Of a stretch of 64,000 bases of DNA, positions 54,053-63,431 are shown piece by piece. This DNA comes from Xanthomonas chitinilytica (lineage in GTDB: Bacteria > Pseudomonadota > Gammaproteobacteria > Xanthomonadales > Xanthomonadaceae): the NCBI RefSeq assembly GCF_026107455.2, contig NZ_JAPCHY010000001.1, positions 124,001 to 188,000 of the forward strand. Direction: 5' to 3'. The notes under the pieces are model-generated. The model ran no database searches. It was not told the origin of the DNA and saw only the letters and a program-made list of their open reading frames with translations. Positions within the stretch are counted from its first letter, which is position 1. Every line of letters starts with the position of its first letter. The position numbers and the translations under genes were made by a program.

Positions 54053-54880
54053 ATGCAGAAACCCGCCGTAACCGTCATGGTCAAGGCCGCCCGCCTCGCC
54101 GGCAACGTCCTGTTGCGCAACATCAACAAGCTCGAGGCGCTGAACGTGGTGCAGAAGGGCCGCATGGACTACGCCAGCGAGGTGGATGCGGACGCGGAGA
54201 AGGTGATCGTCAAGGAGCTCAAGCGCGCCTATCCCGAGTACGGGATCATCGGCGAGGAAGGCGGCGTGCAGGGCGCCAACCGCTTCATGTGGGTGATCGA
54301 CCCGCTGGACGGCACCAGCAACTACCTGCGCGGCTTCCCCCACTACTGCGTGTCCATCGCCCTGGTCGAAAATGGCGAACCCCTGGACGCCGTGATCTTC
54401 GACCCGCTGCGCAACGAGCTGTTCACCGCCAGCCGCGGCGCCGGCGCCGTGCTCAACGACCGCCGCATCCGCGTGGCCGAGCGCAAGGACCTGTCCGGCG
54501 CCAGCGTGCATACCGGCTTCGCCCCGCGCGAACGCGCGCGCGCCAGCGCCCAGCTCAAATGCGTCGACGCGCTGCTGGTGCAGGCCGAGGACGTGCGCCG
54601 CACCGGCTCGGCCGCGCTGGACCTGGCCTACGTGGCCTGCGGCCGCGCCGACGCCTATTTCGAGGCCGGGGTGAAGGCCTGGGACATCGCCGCCGGCGTA
54701 CTGCTGGTGCGCGAGGCCGGCGGCAGGGTCTGCGACTACAAGGGCGCCGCACCCGCACGGATGGACGCCCGCGGCCCGGAAACCCAGCAGATCGTGGCCG
54801 GCAACATCAAGGTCAGCGACGCGCTGCAGAAGATCATCGTCAACACCGGCTACGCCGCCGAGTTCGACGCCAAGTTCTGA
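54053..54880 (+). CDS. suhB: Inositol-1-monophosphatase SuhB
   Basis: This is a Mg-dependent phosphatase and antitermination cofactor. The 275-residue product has metal site E68/E69 (GIIGEEGG), D83-PLDGTSNY, and [15 protein letters not shown]. The family length is about 267. It is followed by a strong terminator. In many proteobacteria SuhB also acts in rRNA antitermination; that role is inferred from homology. Confidence 0.95.
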   Translation: MQKPAVTVMVKAARLAGNVLLRNINKLEALNVVQKGRMDYASEVDADAEKVIVKELKRAYPEYGIIGEEGGVQGANRFMWVIDPLDGTSNYLRGFPHYCVSIALVENGEPLDAVIFDPLRNELFTASRGAGAVLNDRRIRVAERKDLSGASVHTGFAPRERARASAQLKCVDALLVQAEDVRRTGSAALDLAYVACGRADAYFEAGVKAWDIAAGVLLVREAGGRVCDYKGAAPARMDARGPETQQIVAGNIKVSDALQKIIVNTGYAAEFDAKF

Positions 54881-54905
54881 GCGCGCCAGCAGCAAGCCAT
54901 CTCCG

Positions 54906-54936
54906 GAACGGCACCCGCAAGGGTGCCGTTCTTGCA
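54906..54936 (+). terminator. Terminator of suhB
   Basis: GAACGGCACCC-GCAA-GGGTGCCGTTC is an 11-bp perfect stem with a GCAA tetraloop, followed by TTGC. It is 25 nt after the stop codon. Confidence 0.85.
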
Positions 54937-55206
54937 TCTGCGGTTTTCATCACGATGCCATCGCGACAGCCCCAGTGCTGTTGCTGCCGATTCTGGCCTT
55001 CCCCACCGTAAAACGGGCCGGGCACCGCACTTGCCCTGTTCGAAGTAGCCATCACCGTCGGCCCCCACGCGAGCTCCAAGGTACCGGGTGTCCAGGAACA
55101 CGCCGGGCATCAATGACGATCGCCCCATGATCGTGTCAAAGTGAAACGACGGCTCCTTGCGGCAAGGACGCCACGCCAACGCGCGCAGCGACAAGGAGGA
55201 TCGCGC
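54937..55206 (+). other. Intergenic stretch after suhB
   Basis: No gene is supported in 270 nt. Minus-strand open frames cross it but run on into the opposite strand of the next gene. AAGGAGGATCGC near 55193-55204 is the ribosome binding site of the next gene. Confidence 0.4.
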
Positions 55207-55611
55207 ATGACACTTCCTTCCCCCATGGACACCACCCGCGACCTGCTTGCCCGGGCCGCGCAACACTCCCGCGACCGGCAAGACGAGCAGGCCCTTGCCC
55301 TCAACCGGCAGGCGCTGCGCCTGACCATGAGCGAGTTCCAGAACAGCGGCAATGGCGAACACCTGTACCTGGGCCTGACCGCATACCGCGGCATCGCCGT
55401 CAGCGCCCTGCTCACGGGGCGGTCGCAGGAAGCGGCGGCCGCCCTCGAAACCGGCCGGGCCCACGCCGCGCTGGCGTTGAAGCATTGGCCGGATGCGCCG
55501 CCCTTCATCGAGGAGCAAGCACAGCTCGCGGCCCTCAAGCAGAAAACGGGCCTTGATGGCGCCGTCCATATCCCGGTCGAGAACCTGGGCAGTTGGCCGT
55601 TCGATGACTGA
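55207..55611 (+). CDS. Small hypothetical protein, helix-rich
   Basis: I do not recognise this protein. The 134-residue product lacks a signal peptide and is rich in Ala/Leu helices (AALETGRAHAALALKHWP), resembling a TPR-like tandem (LLARAAQHSRDRQDEQALALNRQAL and the later helices). The ATG at 55207 has a full AGGAGG seven bases upstream, which strongly supports it. It is a single-gene unit that converges on htpX. Confidence 0.65.
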   Translation: MTLPSPMDTTRDLLARAAQHSRDRQDEQALALNRQALRLTMSEFQNSGNGEHLYLGLTAYRGIAVSALLTGRSQEAAAALETGRAHAALALKHWPDAPPFIEEQAQLAALKQKTGLDGAVHIPVENLGSWPFDD

Positions 55612-55693
55612 GGGCGCCTACTGCCACCCAGGCTGCAACGCCGGCATCTGAGCAAGCAGTGCTTTTTGCCGCAAACCCGGTGCAACCGCAAAC

Positions 55694-55724
55694 GGAAACG
55701 CCCGGCCAATGACCGGGCGTTTCC
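55694..55724. terminator. Bidirectional terminator between small ORF and htpX
   Basis: GGAAACGCCCGG and CCGGGCGTTTCC form a 12-bp perfect stem with a 7-nt loop (55694-55724) between convergent genes. T-rich sequence follows on the htpX side (CGTTTGC). Confidence 0.75.
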
Positions 55725-55754
55725 GCATCACAACTGACGGCGCTTCCGCGCCGG

Positions 55755-56621
55755 TCAGACCTGGGTGGAGGCCCGCAGCGCGGCGATGCGCTCCTCCAGC
55801 GGCGGATGGCTCATGAACAGCTTGCGGGTCATGCCGCCGGCGATGCCGAAGGCGGCGATCTGGGTCGGCAGCGTGCTCTGGCCATGGTTGAGCTTGAGCC
55901 GCTCCAGCGCGGCGATCATCTTCTGCCGGCCGGCCAGGTGCGCACCGCCGGCGTCGGCGCGGAACTCGCGGCGACGCGAGAACCACATCGCGATCATGGT
56001 CGCGAACAGGCCGAACACCATCTCCAGCGCGAACACGATGATGTAGTACGCAAAGCCGCGGCCGCCGCCCTCGCGGTTGCCCGACAGCGCGCTGTCGATC
56101 ACGCCCCCCACGATCCGCGCCAGCACGATCACGAAGGTATTGAGCACGCCCTGCAGCAGGGCCATGGTGATCATGTCGCCATTGGCGACGTGGGCGATCT
56201 CGTGGCCCAGCACCGCCTCGGCCTCGTCCTCGCGCATGTTGTGCAGCAGGCCGGTGGACACCGCCACCAGCGCGTTGTTGCGGTTGGCGCCGGTGGCAAA
56301 GGCGTTGATCTCGGGCGCGTCGTACACGGCGACCTCCGGCATGCCGATGCCGGCCGCCTTGGCCTGGCGGGTCACGGTATCCAGCAGCCAACGTTCGGTG
56401 GCGTTGCGCGGCTCGCTGATGACCACCGCGCCGGTGGCACGCTTGGCCATGAACTTGGACAGCAGCAGCGAGATCAGCGAACCGCCGAAGCCGAAGATCG
56501 CCGCCATCACCAGCAGGCCGCTCATCTGGCTCGGGTTCACCCCCAGCAGCGACATCACGATGCTGGCCAGGATGAGTACCGCGAGGTTGGTGGCGAGGAA
56601 CAGGGCGAGGCGACTGAACAT
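55755..56621 (-). CDS. htpX: Membrane zinc protease HtpX
   Basis: This 288-residue M48 peptidase takes part in membrane protein quality control. It has two N-terminal transmembrane segments (about 5-25 and 35-55), the zinc motif H140-E141-IAH144 and a third ligand in the [13 protein letters not shown] stretch. Two more helices lie at about 155-215. Length and features match E. coli HtpX (293). Confidence 0.95.
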   Translation of the reverse strand: MFSRLALFLATNLAVLILASIVMSLLGVNPSQMSGLLVMAAIFGFGGSLISLLLSKFMAKRATGAVVISEPRNATERWLLDTVTRQAKAAGIGMPEVAVYDAPEINAFATGANRNNALVAVSTGLLHNMREDEAEAVLGHEIAHVANGDMITMALLQGVLNTFVIVLARIVGGVIDSALSGNREGGGRGFAYYIIVFALEMVFGLFATMIAMWFSRRREFRADAGGAHLAGRQKMIAALERLKLNHGQSTLPTQIAAFGIAGGMTRKLFMSHPPLEERIAALRASTQV

Positions 56622-56712
56622 GGAAGCAGGTCCGGGGATGGAGAATCACGCTGAATTTGTGGCTGGCGGAAGTTGAATTCAAGCGGCAACCTGACCGAGG
56701 ATTCAGTTTCCC

Positions 56713-57615
56713 ATGCCCGACCTTTCCTACCGCGGCCGCTTCGCGCCTTCGCCCACCGGCCCGCTCCATCCCGGTTCGCTGCTGGCCGCCTTCGGCAGCT
56801 GGCTGCTGGCGCGCCACGCCGGTGGCCAATGGCTGGTCCGGATCGAGGACATCGACCCGCCGCGGGCGGTGGCCGGTGCGGCGGAAGAGCAGCTGGCCAC
56901 GCTCGCCGCCTTCGGCCTGCTGCCCGACCTGCCGCCGCAGTACCAGAGCCGTCGCGATGCGCTGTACCGGCAGGCGCTTACCCGGCTGCTGGACGCTGAG
57001 CTGGCCTTCGAATGCCATTGCAGCCGCACCGACCTGGCCGACCAGGGCGGCATCCACCACCGCTGCGTCGCCCGCGCCCGGCGCGCACAGCCGGCGATAC
57101 GTCTGCGGGTGCCACCGGGCAGCCGCATCGTCTTCGACGATGGCCTGCAGGGCCGCATCGAACAGGACGTATACGCGCAGGTCGGCGATTTCGTGCTGCA
57201 CCGTGCCGACGGCTACTGGGCGTACCAGCTGGCGGTAGTGGTGGACGATGCCGAACAGGGCATCACCGACGTGGTCCGCGGCGCCGACCTGCTCGACTCC
57301 ACCCCACGCCAGATCCTGCTGCAACGGGCGCTGGGCCTGCCCACACCGCGCTACCTGCATCTGCCGCTGCTGCTGGGCGACGACGGCCGCAAGCTGTCCA
57401 AGTCGCTGGCGGCGCTGCCGGTGGATGCGCGCGAACCGCTGCCGGCACTGCGGCAGGCCTGGGCGATGCTCGGCCAGCCCGCGGCCGCGCTGGCCGATGC
57501 CGGCTCGCTGCCGGCGCTGCTGTCGGCGGCGCGCCGGCACTTCGACCCGGCCCGGTTGCGCGCCGGGCACATCCTGCCGGCACCCGACAGGGCCGACGGC
57601 CCGCAACCCCATTAG
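56713..57615 (+). CDS. gluQ: Glutamyl-Q tRNA(Asp) synthetase
   Basis: This truncated GluRS paralogue charges queuosine-34 of tRNA-Asp with Glu. The 300-residue product has [14 protein letters not shown] (HIGH variant, 10-23), the zinc-site FECHCSR and HHRC, and [10 protein letters not shown] (KMSKS variant). It lacks an anticodon-binding domain, as expected for GluQRS. Confidence 0.95.
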   Translation: MPDLSYRGRFAPSPTGPLHPGSLLAAFGSWLLARHAGGQWLVRIEDIDPPRAVAGAAEEQLATLAAFGLLPDLPPQYQSRRDALYRQALTRLLDAELAFECHCSRTDLADQGGIHHRCVARARRAQPAIRLRVPPGSRIVFDDGLQGRIEQDVYAQVGDFVLHRADGYWAYQLAVVVDDAEQGITDVVRGADLLDSTPRQILLQRALGLPTPRYLHLPLLLGDDGRKLSKSLAALPVDAREPLPALRQAWAMLGQPAAALADAGSLPALLSAARRHFDPARLRAGHILPAPDRADGPQPH

Positions 57616-57618
57616 AAT
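57613..57618 (+). promoter_or_regulatory. Candidate -10 box for phbB
   Basis: TAGAAT overlaps the last codons of gluQ and lies 38 bases before the phbB ATG. A GGAG ribosome site follows at 57642-57645. Confidence 0.35.
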
Positions 57619-57656
57619 CCATTCCCCACTGCGATCCTGCCTGGAGCATCGAACCC

Positions 57657-58397
57657 ATGACATCTCGCGTCGCACTGGTCACCGGCGGTACCGGCGGCAT
57701 CGGCACCGCCATCTGCCAGCGCCTGGCCGATCAGGGCCACCGCGTGGCCACCAATTTCCGCAATGCCGAGAAGGCGCAGTCGTGGCAGCAGCGGATGCGC
57801 GAGCAGGGCTACGACATCGCGCTGTTCCCGGGCGACGTGTCGGCACCGGAAAGCGCCGAAGCGCTGGTCCGCGAGGTGGAAGCCGCGCTCGGCCCGGTGG
57901 AGATCCTGGTCAACAACGCCGGCATCACCCGCGACACCACCTTCCACCGCATGCGCGCCGACCAGTGGCACGACGTCATCAACACCAACCTCAACTCGGT
58001 GTTCAACGTCACCCGCCCGGTGATCGAAGGGATGCGCCGGCGCGGCTGGGGCCGGGTCATCCAGATCAGCTCGATCAACGGCCTCAAGGGCCAGTACGGC
58101 CAGGCCAACTACGCCGCGGCCAAGGCCGGCATGCATGGCTTCACCATCTCGCTGGCGCGCGAGAACGCCGGCTTCGGCATCACCGTGAATACGATCTCGC
58201 CCGGCTACGTCGCCACCGACATGGTGATGGCGGTGCCCGAGGAAGTGCGCGCCAAGATCATCGCCGACATCCCCACCGGGCGCCTGGGCAAGCCGGAGGA
58301 GATCGCCTACGCGGTGGCATTCCTGGTGGCCGAGGAAGCGTCGTGGATCACCGGCTCCAACCTGGACATCAACGGCGGCCACCACATGGGCTGGTAA
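57657..58397 (+). CDS. phbB: Acetoacetyl-CoA reductase PhaB (3-oxoacyl-CoA reductase)
   Basis: This short-chain dehydrogenase makes (R)-3-hydroxybutyryl-CoA for polyhydroxyalkanoate. The 246-residue product has TGGTGGIG (9-16), NNAGITRD, catalytic Ser in QISSING, and YAAAK. The GLKGQYGQANY loop and C-terminal NGGHHMGW match PhaB rather than FabG. It is followed by phaR; phaC and phaA are not in the window. Confidence 0.92.
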   Translation: MTSRVALVTGGTGGIGTAICQRLADQGHRVATNFRNAEKAQSWQQRMREQGYDIALFPGDVSAPESAEALVREVEAALGPVEILVNNAGITRDTTFHRMRADQWHDVINTNLNSVFNVTRPVIEGMRRRGWGRVIQISSINGLKGQYGQANYAAAKAGMHGFTISLARENAGFGITVNTISPGYVATDMVMAVPEEVRAKIIADIPTGRLGKPEEIAYAVAFLVAEEASWITGSNLDINGGHHMGW

Positions 58398-58607
58398 GGC
58401 CCATCGCTTGCGCGCCCGGCCGTGCAACCCTTCCGCCCCGCTTCCGGGTTGCCGCGCCGGAACCGGCTTTCCCGACGGCGGCGCGACGCTGGATTGCCGG
58501 CGGCAACGGCAGCCGGCGCGTTGCCCTCCGGACCGGATGCTGCAGTCGGCGCCGATTCATGCTGCGCAGCATGCCGTCGCGGCCGCGCAGCCGGTCAATA
58601 TGTACCT

Positions 58608-58660
58608 TTGACGGTTGCAACGCCTGTTGCACTGCGCCATGCTGCGCGCCTACCGTGACG
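58608..58660 (+). promoter_or_regulatory. Candidate PhaR operator/promoter region
   Basis: TTGACG (58608-58613) could be a -35 element. TGCAA, TTGCA and TGCGC words repeat between 58614 and 58648 (TTGCAACGCCTGTTGCAC). PhaR proteins of Ralstonia and Paracoccus bind TGC-rich repeats in their own promoters, so autorepression is plausible. No clear -10 is seen. Confidence 0.3.
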
Positions 58661-58672
58661 AGTGACTGCTTA

Positions 58673-59200
58673 ATGGCTGCTGCGACCCGCATCATCAAGA
58701 AGTATCCCAATCGCCGGCTGTACGACACCGAGATTTCCAGCTACATCACCATCGAGGATGTGCGCCAGCTGATCATCGACGGCGAGGATTTCGAAGTCCG
58801 CGACGCCAAGAGCGGCGAGGACCTGACCCGTTCGGTATTGCTGCAGATCATCGCCGACAAGGAACAGGACGGCGAACCGATGCTGTCGACCCAGTTGCTG
58901 AGCCAGTTGATCCGCTTCTACGGCGACTCGCTGCAGGGCTTCATGGGCAACTACCTGGAACGCAGCATGCAGGTGTTCCTGGACCAGCAGCAGCAGTTCC
59001 GCCAGCAGATGGGCAATCTGCTGGGGCAGACGCCGTGGACGATGATGAACCAGCTGACCGAGCGCAACCTGGAGCTGTGGCAGGAATTCCAGCGCAACCT
59101 CGGCGCCGGCTTCGGCGGCCGCCCGCCGGCCGGTGGCAAGCCCGGCGGCAGCACTCCGCCGCCGGCCTCGCCCGGCACCAAGACCCGCGGCAACCGCTGA
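58673..59200 (+). CDS. phaR: Polyhydroxyalkanoate synthesis regulator PhaR
   Basis: PhaR represses PHA genes and binds PHA granules. The 175-residue product opens with the conserved IIKKYPNRRLYDTEISSYIT (PHB_acc_N domain, about 7-66), then ESM-like segment QLLSQLIRFYGDSLQGFMGNYLE split over the core. A glutamine-rich QQQQFRQQMG stretch and a Pro/Gly-rich tail follow. I chose the ATG at 58673. It is 275 nt after phbB with its own promoter region. Confidence 0.93.
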   Translation: MAAATRIIKKYPNRRLYDTEISSYITIEDVRQLIIDGEDFEVRDAKSGEDLTRSVLLQIIADKEQDGEPMLSTQLLSQLIRFYGDSLQGFMGNYLERSMQVFLDQQQQFRQQMGNLLGQTPWTMMNQLTERNLELWQEFQRNLGAGFGGRPPAGGKPGGSTPPPASPGTKTRGNR

Positions 59201-59239
59201 CGCCCGCCGGCCTGCGCCAGCGGCGCAGGCCCTGCCCGC

Positions 59240-60193
59240 TCACCTGCGGGCTTTCTTCTGGCAGGCCGAACAGATCCGCTCCACCGCGTAGCCGCGCGCG
59301 CGCAGCTTCTCCACCACGCCGTCGTCACCCAGCAGGTGCAAGGCGCCGACCACCACCAGCGTGGTGCCCTGTCCGTCCTTCAGCCGCTGCTCCAGCTGCG
59401 GCAGCCAGGCATCGTTGCGGTCGATGTTGATGCGCCGGTACAGCTGCGGATAGCCCTGCCGCATCTGCTGCGCCATGTCCTTCCACAGCATCGCGTCGTC
59501 GCCACGCCGCCAGGCGTCGTGCAGGCGGCGGCTCTGCTCGCCGTCCCCGGCCTGCTCCAGCGACTCGGCCAGCAGCTGGCGCTGTTCCAGCGGCTCCATG
59601 CCGTCGAGCATCGCGATCTGCCCGGCCGCATCCTCCAGCCCTGCCGTGGGCTTGTCGACCTCGGCCGCACGCGCCATCAGGTGCCGGTCCAGCCCGGCCT
59701 CCGGGTCCAGCCCCTGCTTGGTCATTTCGGCCAGGCCGATGGAAAGGCCCACGAACCACGGCTTCATCCCGGCCAGGCTGGCCAGCGGCAGGTTGTTGGC
59801 CGCGGCATAGGCCTGCAGTTTCTGCCAGGTGGCCTCGTCCAGATCGTCCTTGAGCTGCCGTCCGTCGCGGCGCATCGCCGCCTGCAGCATCTGCGCGCCC
59901 AGCGCGGGCGAGTTCATCTCGTCCGGCGCCAGTTCGAACAACAGCTGCTGCGACTGGGCGAACGCCTGGTCGACGTCGGCCGAAAGCGGGTAGTCGTCGG
60001 GCTTCAGCAGGTGGAACGAGCCGAGCAGGTACAGCGCGCTGTCGCCGCCTCCCTTCACCTTCCACAGCAGTGGCACCGGCGGCGCCTTCGCCGCCTCGGC
60101 CGGTTGCGCGCCGCGTGCGGCCACCGGCGCCGTGGGCAGCAGCAGCGCCAGTCCCAGCAGCGCCGCCCCCATCCATCGCGAGAACAAGCCCAT
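59240..60193 (-). CDS. Exported TraB/GumN family protein
   Basis: The 317-residue product has a signal peptide (1-27) and the TraB/GumN (Tiki-like) metalloprotease-fold signature: YLLGSFHLLKPDD at the N-terminus, and VVVGALHLLGDDGVVEKL with RGY near the C-terminus, the two GxxH segments. Related proteins are annotated GumN. A proteolytic role is possible but unproven. It is the last gene of a minus-strand run with the DUF1684 gene and mutL. Confidence 0.88.
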   Translation of the reverse strand: MGLFSRWMGAALLGLALLLPTAPVAARGAQPAEAAKAPPVPLLWKVKGGGDSALYLLGSFHLLKPDDYPLSADVDQAFAQSQQLLFELAPDEMNSPALGAQMLQAAMRRDGRQLKDDLDEATWQKLQAYAAANNLPLASLAGMKPWFVGLSIGLAEMTKQGLDPEAGLDRHLMARAAEVDKPTAGLEDAAGQIAMLDGMEPLEQRQLLAESLEQAGDGEQSRRLHDAWRRGDDAMLWKDMAQQMRQGYPQLYRRINIDRNDAWLPQLEQRLKDGQGTTLVVVGALHLLGDDGVVEKLRARGYAVERICSACQKKARR

Positions 60194-60196
60194 CGC

Positions 60197-61144
60197 TCAG
60201 CCCTGCCCTTCGGGTTTGACGTAGACCTTCTCGCCGGCGTCCACGCGCAGGTCCAGCCGGTTCTCCGGCGGCGGCAGCGGACAGGTGGCGAACGGGGTGA
60301 AGGCGCACGGCGGGTTGTAGGCGCGGTTGAAGTCCAGCACCACCTCGCTGGCCGCGTCGGGCTGGGCGACATCGAGGTAGCGCCCGGCCGGATAGCTGCC
60401 GTGGCCGCTGGTGCGGTCGGCGAAGATCACGAACAGGTCGCGCCCCGGCTCGCCGATCGCCTCCAGCCGCCAGGTGCGGCCGTCGCGCTCGAACTCGATC
60501 GCGCCGGCGTTGGGCTGCTCGCTGCTCAGGCCGATGATGTCCACGATCGGCAGGGTCTTGCCGACCGCGTGCGGCACGAAGCGCGCCTTGATCTTCCAGG
60601 ACGGATCGACCGGCCAGTAGTCCAGTCCAGCGAAGCCGGTCCGCGTCGGCGCGTCGGCATGCTTGACCCGCAGCGCGAAGCGGTCGCCGCGACGGATCAG
60701 GCTCAGCGCACCCTTGCCCTCGTCGAAACGGATCACGGTCGGCTCGGGGTCGCGGTCGCTGTGGAAGCGCACGCGCCCCTTCACCGGCGCCTCGTCGATC
60801 TCCAGCGCCACGCCGGCCTCGGGGGTGAACCAGACCTGGTCGCCATCGCGCGTGACCATGCCCATTTTTTCCGGCCCCACCGCCAGGCGCAGGCCGCTGG
60901 TGCTGCCGCTGCCGATGTAATGCGCCTTCCATTCGAGCCAGTGCAGGCCCATCAGGCTGGTCCAGCCATCGGGCTGCTGCAGCGCGTCCAGGCGCTGCTC
61001 GCGCCAGGCGTCGTTCTCGCGGCTGAACTGCGCGTCGACCGCCGGCGTCGCCGTGGCCGAGGCGGCGCGTTCGCCCGCATCCCCGCACCCCCCCAACATT
61101 GCCGCCAGCAACAGCGCGGCCCCTCCCCCAATCCGATTTGCCAT
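60197..61144 (-). CDS. DUF1684 lipoprotein
   Basis: This 315-residue lipoprotein has the lipobox LAAMLGGC near residue 20. DUF1684 elements are WTSLMGLHWLEWKAHYIG, YNPPCAFTPFATCPLPPPEN and the C-terminal DAGEKVYV. The ATG at 61144 overlaps the mutL stop (TGATG). The family function is unknown; the conserved NPPCAFTPFATCPLPP segment is its hallmark. Confidence 0.88.
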   Translation of the reverse strand: MANRIGGGAALLLAAMLGGCGDAGERAASATATPAVDAQFSRENDAWREQRLDALQQPDGWTSLMGLHWLEWKAHYIGSGSTSGLRLAVGPEKMGMVTRDGDQVWFTPEAGVALEIDEAPVKGRVRFHSDRDPEPTVIRFDEGKGALSLIRRGDRFALRVKHADAPTRTGFAGLDYWPVDPSWKIKARFVPHAVGKTLPIVDIIGLSSEQPNAGAIEFERDGRTWRLEAIGEPGRDLFVIFADRTSGHGSYPAGRYLDVAQPDAASEVVLDFNRAYNPPCAFTPFATCPLPPPENRLDLRVDAGEKVYVKPEGQG

Positions 61145-63000
61145 CAGCGTCCCCGCAAGAACCAACGATCGATTTCAGCCAGTGAGAAGCGCGCCCACGT
61201 GGGACGGCCATGGTTGCATTGCCCCGAGCGCTCGGTGATCTCCATGTCGCGCAGCAGGGCATTCATTTCGGGAAGGGTCAGGCGCCGGTTGGCGCGCACC
61301 GCGCCGTGGCAGGCCATGGTCGACAGCAGCTCGTCGCGGGCGCTGGCCACGCGCCGGCTCTGGCCGTGTTCGCGCAGGTCGGTGAGCACGTCGCGCAGCA
61401 GCGACTCCGGCTCGGCATTGGCCAGCAGCGCCGGAATGCTGCGCACATGCAGCGAGCCGGGACCGGCGCGGGTGACCTCGAAACCCAGTTCGGTGAGCGT
61501 GTCGGCCTCGCGCTCGGCGGTGTCGGCATCGCGTTCGCCCACCGCCAGGGTGATCGGCACCAGCAGCGGCTGCGCGTGCAGGCCGATGCCGTCGTGCGCC
61601 GTCTTCAACCGTTCGTAGCCGATGCGTTCGTGCGCGGCATGCATGTCCACCACGATCAACCCTTCGGCGTTCTCGGCCAGGATGTAGATGCCGTGCAGCT
61701 GGGCGATGGCATAACCCAGCGGCGGCACTCCGCTGTCGGCGGACGTCGCCGGCAGGCCGCCCGACGCCACCGGCACGGTATCGGTCGTCGCTGACGGCGG
61801 TGCGTACAGCGCGGCGTAGGCCGACGGCGCATCGGCCACCTTCAGGCCCAGCGGCGATTGCTGCGGACGCCAGTCGCCGTACCCGGCCGAAGCCGGCCGC
61901 GCCAGCGCGTAGCCGCCGGCGCCCCAGCCCGTCGCCGGTGCAGCGGCGGCAGGCGCGGTTGCCTCGCCCATCGCCGCGCCCGGCACGATCCCCGCCGGGT
62001 CCAGGCCGGCGCGGGTCTCGGCCAACGCATCCTTGAGCGTGCGGTAGACGAAATCGTGGATCAGGCGCGCGTCGCGGAAGCGCACCTCGTGCTTGGCCGG
62101 GTGCACGTTGACGTCCACCCGGGTCGGGTCCAGCTCCAGGAACAGCACGTAGGCCGGCTGGCGGCCGTGGAAGAGCACGTCGCCGTAGGCCATCTTCACC
62201 GCGTGGGCGACGCTGCGGTCGCGCACCGCGCGGCCGTTGACGTACAGGTACTGCTGGTCGGCGCTGGCGCGCGAGTAGTGCGGTTGCGCGATCCAGCCGT
62301 GCAGGCGCAGGCCGGCGCCGCTGTGGTCCACGCGCAGCGCCTGGCGGGCGAAGTCCTCGCCCAGGGTTTCGCCCAGCCGTGCGTCGGAGTACAGGTCGCC
62401 CGGCTTGTAGCGGCGCGAGGGCTTGCCGTTGTGCGACACGCGCAGTTCCACGTCCGGCCGCGCCAGCGCCAGCGAGCGCAGCCACTCCTCGATGTGGCCC
62501 AGCTCGGTACGCTCGGCGCGCAGGAACTTGCGCCGCGCCGGCACGTTGTAGAACAGCTCGCGCACTTCCACCGTGGTACCGGGCGCATGCGCACGCGGCG
62601 TCACCTTGCCGACCTTGCCGCCTTCCACCTGCAGCGCGGAACCGTGTTCGTCGTCGGGGCGGCGCGAGGCCAGGGTGAAACGGCTGACCGAGGCGATGGA
62701 CGGCAACGCCTCGCCGCGGAAGCCGAGGGTGGCCACGGCTTCGAGGTCGTCGAGCGAGGCGATCTTGCTGGTGGCATGGCGCGACACCGCCAGCGGCAGT
62801 TCCTCCGGCGCGATGCCGCCGCCGTCGTCGCGGATGCGGATCAACCGCACGCCGCCCTCCTCCAGGTCGATGTCCACCCGCCGGGCGCCGGCGTCGAGCG
62901 CGTTCTCGACCAGCTCCTTCACCACCGATGCAGGCCGTTCCACCACCTCGCCGGCGGCGATCTGGTTGATCAGGATATCGGGCAGCTGGCGGATGCTCAT
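61144..63000 (-). CDS. mutL: DNA mismatch repair protein MutL
   Basis: The 618-residue product has a GHKL ATPase domain ([33 protein letters not shown]) and a C-terminal dimerisation domain. The nuclease motif [12 protein letters not shown] (consensus DQHA-x2-E-x4-E, with Gln replaced by Met) and [11 protein letters not shown] are present, so this MutL is probably an endonuclease and MutH-independent. A Pro/Ala-rich linker lies at about 340-400. It starts a minus-strand run with DUF1684 and gumN-like genes. Confidence 0.95.
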   Translation of the reverse strand: MSIRQLPDILINQIAAGEVVERPASVVKELVENALDAGARRVDIDLEEGGVRLIRIRDDGGGIAPEELPLAVSRHATSKIASLDDLEAVATLGFRGEALPSIASVSRFTLASRRPDDEHGSALQVEGGKVGKVTPRAHAPGTTVEVRELFYNVPARRKFLRAERTELGHIEEWLRSLALARPDVELRVSHNGKPSRRYKPGDLYSDARLGETLGEDFARQALRVDHSGAGLRLHGWIAQPHYSRASADQQYLYVNGRAVRDRSVAHAVKMAYGDVLFHGRQPAYVLFLELDPTRVDVNVHPAKHEVRFRDARLIHDFVYRTLKDALAETRAGLDPAGIVPGAAMGEATAPAAAAPATGWGAGGYALARPASAGYGDWRPQQSPLGLKVADAPSAYAALYAPPSATTDTVPVASGGLPATSADSGVPPLGYAIAQLHGIYILAENAEGLIVVDMHAAHERIGYERLKTAHDGIGLHAQPLLVPITLAVGERDADTAEREADTLTELGFEVTRAGPGSLHVRSIPALLANAEPESLLRDVLTDLREHGQSRRVASARDELLSTMACHGAVRANRRLTLPEMNALLRDMEITERSGQCNHGRPTWARFSLAEIDRWFLRGR

Positions 63001-63431
63001 GCGCGGCCTCCGCGGGAAACGGCGGCGAGCGGCGGGACGGGCATGGGGGAACGACGGGTCATGTCATCAGGCACGATACCGGCACTGCGCCGGCGACGGA
63101 AACGATTCCCGATGATAGCCGAGGCGCCCCCTCGGCAACCCCATGGCACTGCATCGGCGAACGCATCGCCGCGCGCCTGCGGTTCCATGACCCACGCGCC
63201 ATCGCCTGTTCCGTCCGACGATCCAGGAACCGCACGCCGACAGCTGCCGGCTATGCGCGAGCACGCGGAAGAAGCTCCACAACAGCGCAAAGCGCTGGCC
63301 GCCCGGCAGCTTCCACCGGGGAAATCCAAGCGCGGGATGGCTCGCCTGCCGGCTGTCGAAGAGCACGTCGCTGTCGAAAAGCATCCCGCGGGAATGATGA
63401 GTTCCGCGGATCCGGCGGACGCCCTTGAGAC
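63001..63431 (-). other. Intergenic stretch between mutL and the amidase gene
   Basis: No gene is supported in 431 nt. Short open frames on both strands have no motif, ribosome site or matching neighbour. CGAGGCGCCCCCTCGG near 63119 is a small hairpin. The region probably carries the mutL promoter. Confidence 0.4.

Noticed and set aside
54937-55130. Minus-strand fragment with ADGDGYFEQG, similar in feel to a frame of the lipoprotein gene near 5260
   Set aside because: The resemblance is a few residues and in a non-coding frame at one site; not enough for a pseudogene call.
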